The notes beneath the pieces were generated by a model. It ran no database searches, was not told where the DNA came from, and worked only from the letters and a program-made list of their open reading frames with translations. A stretch of 5,292 nt of DNA from Candidatus Bathyarchaeota archaeon (lineage in GTDB: Archaea > Thermoproteota > Bathyarchaeia > Bathyarchaeales > UBA233), in the NCBI GenBank assembly GCA_003661945.1, contig QMXC01000096.1, positions 1 to 5,292 on the forward strand. Direction: 5' to 3'. The translations under genes and the position numbers were made by a program. Each line of letters begins with the position of its first letter. Position 1 is the first letter of the stretch. Positions 1 to 3,499 of the stretch are shown here, piece by piece.

Positions 1-621
1 CAGCCGTTTCCAGGCCCAGGGCTAGCTGTGCGCGTAGTTGGGGAAATTCGAGAGGACAAGCTTGAAACGTTGAGGAAAGCCACAGCTATCGCTGAGGGGA
101 AGCTTGCAGAAGTTAAGCCTAGCCAGTATTTCGCTGTCATAATGGACAATGAAGAGGTTACAGCGCATACGCGGCGTACACATATTCAAGAAGGGACAGC
201 GAGGTTTCTTAACGTTCCGTCTAGACACGTGCATGTTAAGGTTTTTATGGACAAGGCAACTGGCGTGAAGGGTGGGGCTAGGCGTTACGGCGAGGTTATG
301 GGGCTGAGGGTGCAGACGGTTGACGGGAAGGTTCATCAGCCGCCTATTCGAAGCCTTATGGCGCTTCAGACCAAGCTTTTAACGGATAATCCCTCATTTA
401 CGCGGGTGTGGTATGCTGTTCGTTATGTGCCGGCGGATAAGCCTTACGTGATAGGTATGAGGGCTGTTCAAACAGAAGATTTCCTAGAAGCAAGGGTTTC
501 CCAGGTTCCGTGGAACATCTTAAATGAGGCTGCGGAAGAAATACTGCGGCAGTGCGGCAACGTGTCAGAAGTTTACTACGATGTTACGCCTAAGCCTCCG
601 GCGACGATTGAGATGGAATAG
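1..621 (+). CDS. guaA: GMP synthase (glutamine-hydrolysing), C-terminal dimerisation part, 5'-truncated by window edge
   Basis: This is the C-terminal part of the ATP-pyrophosphatase/XMP-binding component of GMP synthase, which aminates XMP to GMP with glutamine-derived ammonia in purine synthesis. The reading frame is open from base 1, so the gene starts outside the window; the GTG at 28 is an internal valine codon. The 206 visible residues begin with the family motif QPFPGPGLAVR (1-11), continue with a GE..E.KLE..RKA.AI helix (14-30), hold KATGVKG (85-91), and end with VYYDVTPKPPATIEME (191-206), whose KPPATIE tail is the classic C-terminus that closes the XMP site. From the first motif to the end, E. 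coli-type enzymes have roughly 125 residues by my recall; this one has about 80 more, in two inserted stretches (about 50-80 and 106-148). The usual Asp after KG is Gly92. Whether it is a one-piece GuaA or the split archaeal subunit B cannot be seen. Family assignment is firm; full activity is inferred. Confidence 0.93.
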   Translation, partial: QPFPGPGLAVRVVGEIREDKLETLRKATAIAEGKLAEVKPSQYFAVIMDNEEVTAHTRRTHIQEGTARFLNVPSRHVHVKVFMDKATGVKGGARRYGEVMGLRVQTVDGKVHQPPIRSLMALQTKLLTDNPSFTRVWYAVRYVPADKPYVIGMRAVQTEDFLEARVSQVPWNILNEAAEEILRQCGNVSEVYYDVTPKPPATIEME

Positions 622-630
622 CAAACGGAA

Positions 631-640
631 AAGTATAAGA
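631..640 (+). promoter_or_regulatory. TATA-like box for the arcadin-1-like gene
   Basis: The A/T-rich AAGTATAAGA lies just after the GMP synthase stop codon in a 52-bp spacer. Its centre is about 38 bases upstream of the ATG at 674, which would put transcription start near 661-663 and give a leader of roughly a dozen bases. No convincing Shine-Dalgarno motif precedes the ATG. The placement fits an archaeal TBP site, but the call rests on one short motif. Confidence 0.45.
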
Positions 641-673
641 AAAGGTTAAGGCTTTCAATGTGCTGCATGGCTT

Positions 674-1000
674 ATGTTTCGTGTTAGAGTTCAGAAGATC
701 GAGTCTATTCGAGACCCGGAAGGAAATCTTGGTAAAAGAATTGAGCTTGTAGAAGAACGGGTGATTCCAAGGCTGCCCGTTAAGCCCGAAAGCGAAGAAG
801 CCCGAATGGTTCAGGGAGTGCTTCAGGCGCTTCAGAAACAGCTTCCGGTGTTTACGCCGAGAGCACAGCTAACGCTCCCAAAAATCATACTGTTTCTAAC
901 CGAATCAGAATATGAAAGCCTAGGAATAGACTTCGACGTGAACCAGGTCTACGAAGTTGAGCTTACAGAGCAAAGCATAAAATTCAGGAAAGTTTCATGA
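674..1000 (+). CDS. Arcadin-1-like protein (crenactin-associated family)
   Basis: A 108-residue soluble protein with no signal peptide or membrane segment. It begins with a beta-like stretch FRVRVQKIESIRDPEG, followed by GKRIELVEER (20-29), a short proline-containing linker, a helix EEARMVQGVLQALQKQL (41-57), and a C-terminal block PKIILFLTESEYESLG (69-84) with IDFDVNQVYEVEL (85-97). This order and length match what I remember of the Arcadin-1 family, first described as a partner of the archaeal actin crenactin in Pyrobaculum. The match is from memory and not verified. No crenactin or other arcadin gene is recognisable next to it here. A small out-of-frame ORF starting at ATG 667 overlaps the start, but the ATG at 674 gives the family-like N-terminus. 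The 3' end overlaps a convergent gene by 17 bp. It might instead be a different small conserved archaeal protein. Confidence 0.6.
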   Translation: MFRVRVQKIESIRDPEGNLGKRIELVEERVIPRLPVKPESEEARMVQGVLQALQKQLPVFTPRAQLTLPKIILFLTESEYESLGIDFDVNQVYEVELTEQSIKFRKVS

Positions 1001-1319
1001 CCTCACGCCGTATCTTCTTCAAACCCGGATATCTCGGATGGAAGGATAGAACGAAAATCATGTTCCTCAAGGCTTTATAGACTGTTTCCTCGTTCAAAAC
1101 CTCGTCTTTTGCCGAGTAAAGCGGAATTTCGTCGTCATTTCCATTTTTGTAGTAAACATGGATGGTTGACGAACGGCTTCTGAAGCGAATTATCTCCAAG
1201 TCCAAGCCTAAAGATTCAGCGATTTTCCTTGCGGCAGACCCTACGATTCTCAGACGTGTTCGATAAGAGCGAACGCTGGACGTGTAGATAAGCAGTTTCC
1301 CATTATAATTCGAAAGCAT
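984..1319 (-). CDS. Conserved-looking hypothetical protein, 111 residues
   Basis: I do not recognise this family with certainty. The product is small, basic and soluble, with no membrane segment or cysteine motif. It opens with a beta-like stretch GKLLIYTSSVRSYRTRLRIV (7-26), then a helix SAARKIAESLGLD (28-40), a strand-turn-strand LEIIRFRSRSSTIHVYY (41-57), an acidic turn NGNDDEIPLY (59-68), and a C-terminal helical part LNEETVYKALRNMIFVLSF followed by basic KKIRREVMK (101-109). The alternating strands and helices, lack of low complexity, ATG start and a TATA-like box at a suitable distance argue that it is a real gene and not a shadow; nothing on the plus strand competes for bases 1001-1319. 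Basic residues could suggest nucleic-acid contact, which is only a guess. It is transcribed divergently from acylphosphatase and converges on the arcadin-1-like gene. Confidence 0.7.
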   Translation of the reverse strand: MLSNYNGKLLIYTSSVRSYRTRLRIVGSAARKIAESLGLDLEIIRFRSRSSTIHVYYKNGNDDEIPLYSAKDEVLNEETVYKALRNMIFVLSFHPRYPGLKKIRREVMKLS

Positions 1320-1352
1320 TTAGGTCCCCGTTGCACAGTTGTTTCGGCTGAC

Positions 1353-1362
1353 GTTTTTAAGC
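1353..1362 (-). promoter_or_regulatory. TATA-like box for the 984-1319 minus-strand gene
   Basis: Read on the minus strand the sequence is GCTTAAAAAC, centred about 38 bases upstream of the ATG at 1319. That spacing would start transcription near 1330 and leave a leader of about 12 bases containing GGGGA. The same A/T block is also TATA-like on the plus strand (TTTTTAAG), where it would start a transcript near 1384 towards acylphosphatase, so the element could serve either direction. Confidence 0.4.
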
Positions 1363-1412
1363 TACACGGCGCATCGAACATTCGCGGCGTAGAGGGGGAA
1401 CCGAAAGTGAAA

Positions 1413-1424
1413 GCGAAAAGTATT
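1413..1424 (+). promoter_or_regulatory. Candidate TATA box for acylphosphatase
   Basis: The stretch GCGAAAAGTATT has a purine-rich BRE-like left side and an A/T-rich core centred near 1420. This would place a start near 1446, with a leader of about 17 bases before ATG 1464. GTGAG at 1454-1458 is a weak partial Shine-Dalgarno match. The alternative is the TTTTTAAG block at 1354-1361, giving a longer leader. Confidence 0.3.
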
Positions 1425-1463
1425 TCTGTAAACCCTTTTTCAAAGCTTGAAACGTGAGCCTAG

Positions 1464-1739
1464 ATGAAGGCACGCGCCCACGTTTTCGTTTCCGGACGAG
1501 TTCAAGGAGTATTTTTCAGATACGAAACTAGGCGTCTCGCTAGAAGGCTAAACGTGAATGGATGGGTTCGCAACCTACCCGATGGAAGGGTGGAAGCCTT
1601 GTTCGAAGGAGAAAAAGACCGCGTGTTGGAGCTCATCGAGTTTTGCAAACGTGGACCGCCCGGAGCCCGCGTCAAACACATCGAGGTTCGCTGGGAAGAG
1701 CCCACCGGCGAATTTAAAGACTTTCAAATACGCTATTAG
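1464..1739 (+). CDS. acyP: Acylphosphatase
   Basis: A 91-residue acylphosphatase, the normal length for this small ferredoxin-like alpha/beta enzyme of the cytosol. It hydrolyses carboxyl-phosphate bonds such as those in acetyl-phosphate or 1,3-bisphosphoglycerate. The N-terminal signature GRVQGVFFRYETRRLA (residues 11-26) carries the phosphate-binding loop and the catalytic Arg19. The second signature GWVRNLPDGRVEALFEG (33-49) carries the catalytic Asn37, and the protein ends with the usual strand FKDFQIRY. Both catalytic residues are present, so activity is expected. The ATG at 1464 gives the standard N-terminus; in-frame upstream starts are not needed. It stands alone, divergent from the 984-1319 gene and convergent with the coiled-coil gene, so no operon partner suggests a specific substrate. 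Confidence 0.96.
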   Translation: MKARAHVFVSGRVQGVFFRYETRRLARRLNVNGWVRNLPDGRVEALFEGEKDRVLELIEFCKRGPPGARVKHIEVRWEEPTGEFKDFQIRY

Positions 1740-1885
1740 CAACGGAAAGAGGAGAAATGCCTTTTCCAAGTTGAAGAGGCTCTCGGAAAACAGACGATGA
1801 TAGCGCCGAAAACAGAGAAAAGCCTTCGGACCTCGTGGTTTCGGGAATAGACGATTTATGCTATAAAATAGGTTTCCGAAGCGGT
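1740..1885. other. Convergent intergenic spacer
   Basis: This 146-bp spacer lies between two convergent genes. It holds a good Shine-Dalgarno-like AGAGGAG (1748-1754) in front of an ATG (1757) that opens only a five-codon ORF, several complementary CCGAA/TTCGG words (1806-1811, 1824-1830, 1839-1845, 1873-1881), and a TATA-like CTATAAAATAG at 1861-1871. I see no credible gene in it. It probably holds the 3' ends of both flanking transcripts. Confidence 0.6.
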
Positions 1886-1897
1886 TCAGAGTTTTTT
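1840..1897 (+). terminator. Candidate terminator for acylphosphatase
   Basis: TTCGGGAA (1840-1847) can pair with TTTCCGAA (1873-1880) as an 8-bp stem with one G-U pair around a 25-base A/T-rich loop. A run of six T follows at 1892-1897. Archaeal termination mainly depends on the T-run, so the stem may be incidental. The T-run lies inside the 3' end of the convergent coding sequence. Confidence 0.3.
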
Positions 1898-2299
1898 GGG
1901 CACCCTAAAATGTGACTCTTTCCCCGCGCTTTTGTATTCGCCTCCGGCACCGCGGATGATGGAAGCAATTTTCGCGAAGTTTTCCGATCCTAGAAACTGT
2001 CGCGGCTTTATCATTATGAAGTCTCCTTTGTCCTCGAAGGTTAGCAGAGATTCAAGTTCTTCGGGAAACATCATTTTTATGTCGTCAACTGTTCGTAACT
2101 GTTCAGCGGCGGCAGGAGTGGGGACGGGAGGCGTTGGAGTCGGGGTTTCTGGTGGAGGAGATGGTGGCGCTGTTGGAGCAGCTACGGTTTTTAGGGATTT
2201 CGAAACGTCTTCTAGGTCTTCTACTAGCCGTTTAAGTATTATGAGCAGCTCATCTACTCGTTTACAGAGCTCCTCGATGCTTGGGGTTTCTAAGCTCAA
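1886..2299 (-). CDS. Unidentified protein: coiled coil, Pro/Thr-rich linker, C-terminal domain
   Basis: The family is not one I can name. Counting from the longest possible start (GTG at 2314; 142 residues), residues 13-44 form an amphipathic helix with Ile/Leu/Val at heptad spacing (IEELCKRVDELLIILKRL and on), a likely coiled coil for self-association. Residues 45-70 are a flexible linker almost entirely of Pro, Thr, Ala and Ser. Residues 71-142 look like a compact domain: a helical VDDIKMMFPEELESLL, a strand FIMIKPRQ (99-106), LGSENFAKIASIIR (108-121), then GGEYKSAGKESHFRVPKK. The last block, with its GK.SHFRV end, looks strongly conserved and could bind nucleic acid or a protein partner; that is inference. 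I prefer the TTG start at 2299 (137 residues) because a strong GGAGGT lies 7 bases upstream of it, whereas GTG 2314 has none. It is divergent from rtcA across a spacer with a dyad repeat. Confidence 0.75.
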   Translation of the reverse strand: MSLETPSIEELCKRVDELLIILKRLVEDLEDVSKSLKTVAAPTAPPSPPPETPTPTPPVPTPAAAEQLRTVDDIKMMFPEELESLLTFEDKGDFIMIKPRQFLGSENFAKIASIIRGAGGEYKSAGKESHFRVPKKL

Positions 2300-2306
2300 C
2301 GACTGA

Positions 2307-2312
2307 ACCTCC
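2307..2312 (-). promoter_or_regulatory. Shine-Dalgarno site deciding the start of the coiled-coil gene
   Basis: Read on the minus strand this is GGAGGT, a full-strength match to the archaeal anti-Shine-Dalgarno sequence. It sits 7 bases before TTG 2299 and overlaps the longer GTG start at 2314. If it is used, the protein starts at 2299 and loses five N-terminal residues that contribute no domain. Confidence 0.5.
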
Positions 2313-2335
2313 ACAGATATATAGCCTTTTCACCC

Positions 2336-2347
2336 TATTTTGTTTAT
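2336..2347 (-). promoter_or_regulatory. Candidate TATA box for the coiled-coil gene
   Basis: On the minus strand this reads ATAAACAAAATA. Its centre predicts a start near 2315, giving a leader of about 16 bases that contains the GGAGGT site. The TATATAT at about 2317-2324 is a stronger TATA word, but it lies too close to the start to serve either proposed start codon with its ribosome site. Confidence 0.35.
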
Positions 2348-2365
2348 CCCTCTAGCCGAGGCAAA

Positions 2366-2376
2366 ACATAATTATG
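2366..2376 (+). promoter_or_regulatory. Candidate TATA box for rtcA
   Basis: The A/T-rich ACATAATTATG is the best TATA-like stretch in front of rtcA. It predicts a start near 2397, inside the dyad at 2393-2407, and a leader of about 40 bases. An alternative is AAATTTT at about 2390-2396, predicting a start near 2420. Confidence 0.3.
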
Positions 2377-2392
2377 GGGGCACAGCCCGAAA

Positions 2393-2407
2393 TTTTCACC
2401 GTGAAAA
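2393..2407. repeat. Perfect 15-bp dyad, operator-like, upstream of rtcA
   Basis: TTTTCAC-C-GTGAAAA is a perfect inverted repeat with 7-bp arms around one central base. It covers the predicted transcription start region of rtcA and lies 30 bases before its GTG. The eight-base word TTTTCACC of its left arm recurs at 2327-2334, near the promoter of the divergent coiled-coil gene. The symmetry and position suggest a site for a dimeric regulator; as RNA it could form only a strained hairpin because the loop is a single base. Confidence 0.45.
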
Positions 2408-2424
2408 GAGGGTTGATGCGTTTA

Positions 2425-2430
2425 GAGAGG
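2425..2430 (+). promoter_or_regulatory. Ribosome binding site of rtcA
   Basis: GAGAGG lies 7 bases before the GTG at 2438. An in-frame TAG at 2423-2425 leaves no other usable upstream start, so GTG 2438 is fixed. The longer word TTTAGAGAG (2421-2429) is repeated before the next gene. Confidence 0.6.
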
Positions 2431-2437
2431 TTTAGAA

Positions 2438-3475
2438 GTGCTGGAAATCGACGGTAGCCAGAAAAGCGGAAGCGGCACTATTCTGCGCTTATCCGTAGCG
2501 TTGGCAAGTATTTTGAAAGAGCCGTTGCACATCTACAATATCCGTCAGAAACGTCCACAGCCGGGGCTTCGTCCACAGCATTTGGAAGCTGTGTTAACTG
2601 CAGCGAAGATATGCGGCGCTGAAGTGAAAGGTGCGGAGGTAGGTTCAAGGGAAATATGGTATACGCCGGGCGAGATTTCTGGTGGAGAAATACGCGCTGA
2701 GATAGGCACGGCTGGAAGCATTCCTATGCTGATTATGACTGTTTTACCTATTTGCGTTTTTGCTAAGCGGAGGGTTCGCTTACGCATAGTCAGAGGGGGA
2801 ACTGATGTTCGAAACTCGCCGACTATAAACTATATGCACCACGTGTTTCTACCCGCACTGCGAGAAATGGGAGTGGATGCTTCAATCACGGTGCATAAGT
2901 ATGGATATTACCCGAAAGGAATGGGAGAAGTAACGCTGGAAGTTGAGCCGTCAACGAGTTTAAAGCCCTTGAAACTCGAGGAGTGCGGAGAAATAAAAAT
3001 CGTGAAAGGAGTTTCGGTGTGCACTTTCCTGGCTGACAGAAAAGTCGCGGAAAGACAAGCAAAGGCTGCTGACGCGTTCTTAGCAGCGCAAGGCTACAAA
3101 ACGCAGATAAAAATCGTGAACGACCGTTCTAACCCGTTTCAGAAAGGCAGCTCCATCGTGCTGTGGGCAGAAACCACTAAAAAAGCGTTTTTAGGCGCAG
3201 ACGCGATAGGTGAACTTCGAAAAACAAGCGAGAAGGTAGGCAGAGAAGCAGCAGAAAAACTATACGACGAATTAGCCGCTAAACCTACGGTAGACACGCA
3301 CTTGGCAGACATGCTCATTCCATACATAGCCCTAGCAAAGGGAAATTCAGCCTATACCACGCGGAAGATAACAGAACACTTGGAAACCAACATATGGCTC
3401 GCTGAGAAAATACTTAACACGGAAATTCGCGTGACAAAAACCCGTAGCCTATATCGAGTGGAGAAAACTGCGTGA
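2438..3475 (+). CDS. rtcA: RNA 3'-terminal phosphate cyclase
   Basis: A 345-residue cyclase, the usual family length. The enzyme uses ATP and a covalent His-AMP intermediate to turn RNA 3'-phosphate ends into 2',3'-cyclic phosphates in the cytosol. The start is a GTG giving LEIDGSQ, the typical N-terminus. Visible family blocks are IRQKRPQPGLRPQHLEAV (35-52), GTAGSIPMLI (90-99), VRGGTDVRNSPTINY (118-132), YYPKGMGEV (157-165) and VDTHLADMLIPYIALAKG (285-302), whose His288 is the expected adenylated residue. The four-domain repeat structure with an inserted domain near 180-275 is therefore likely intact. One oddity: the usual GEGGGQILR after DGSQ is here KSGSGTILR, so a conserved Glu is replaced by Ser10. 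I recall similar motifs in other TACK archaea, so this may be a clade variant and not a sign of inactivity. It is probably co-transcribed with the FAU-1 gene 24 bp downstream. The retained His argues against the catalytically dead Rcl1 type. Confidence 0.94.
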   Translation: MLEIDGSQKSGSGTILRLSVALASILKEPLHIYNIRQKRPQPGLRPQHLEAVLTAAKICGAEVKGAEVGSREIWYTPGEISGGEIRAEIGTAGSIPMLIMTVLPICVFAKRRVRLRIVRGGTDVRNSPTINYMHHVFLPALREMGVDASITVHKYGYYPKGMGEVTLEVEPSTSLKPLKLEECGEIKIVKGVSVCTFLADRKVAERQAKAADAFLAAQGYKTQIKIVNDRSNPFQKGSSIVLWAETTKKAFLGADAIGELRKTSEKVGREAAEKLYDELAAKPTVDTHLADMLIPYIALAKGNSAYTTRKITEHLETNIWLAEKILNTEIRVTKTRSLYRVEKTA

Positions 3476-3483
3476 AAGCCTTT

Positions 3484-3489
3484 AGAGAG
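3484..3489 (+). promoter_or_regulatory. Ribosome binding site of the FAU-1 gene
   Basis: AGAGAG precedes the TTG at 3500 by 10 bases. An in-frame TGA at 3491-3493 rules out a longer protein, and the TTG gives the expected family N-terminus (KAKVRGIYSTALTKLLL). The enclosing TTTAGAGAG (3481-3489) is identical to the word before rtcA. Confidence 0.5.
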
Positions 3490-3499
3490 TTGACACGCT

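Noticed and set aside
22..336. 104-residue minus-strand ORF at the left edge
   Set aside because: It lies opposite the well-supported GMP synthase frame and has no coherent features.
1558..1800. 80-residue plus-strand ORF overlapping acylphosphatase
   Set aside because: It is a frame shadow of acyP with no recognisable protein features.
1740..1850. 36-codon in-frame extension after the acylphosphatase TAG, possible amber (pyrrolysine) readthrough
   Set aside because: Acylphosphatase already has its normal length and terminal strand at the TAG, and the extension resembles no domain. The GMP synthase gene also ends normally at TAG.
1896..2306. 136-residue plus-strand ORF opposite the coiled-coil gene
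   Set aside because: Its Gly/Val/Ser-rich composition is the mirror of the Pro/Thr linker on the minus strand, and the minus-strand frame has clear domain structure and a strong ribosome site.
2378..2388. GGGC-ACA-GCCC small hairpin before rtcA
   Set aside because: A four-pair stem with a three-base loop is too short to claim as a riboswitch or attenuator, and it is not followed by a T-run.
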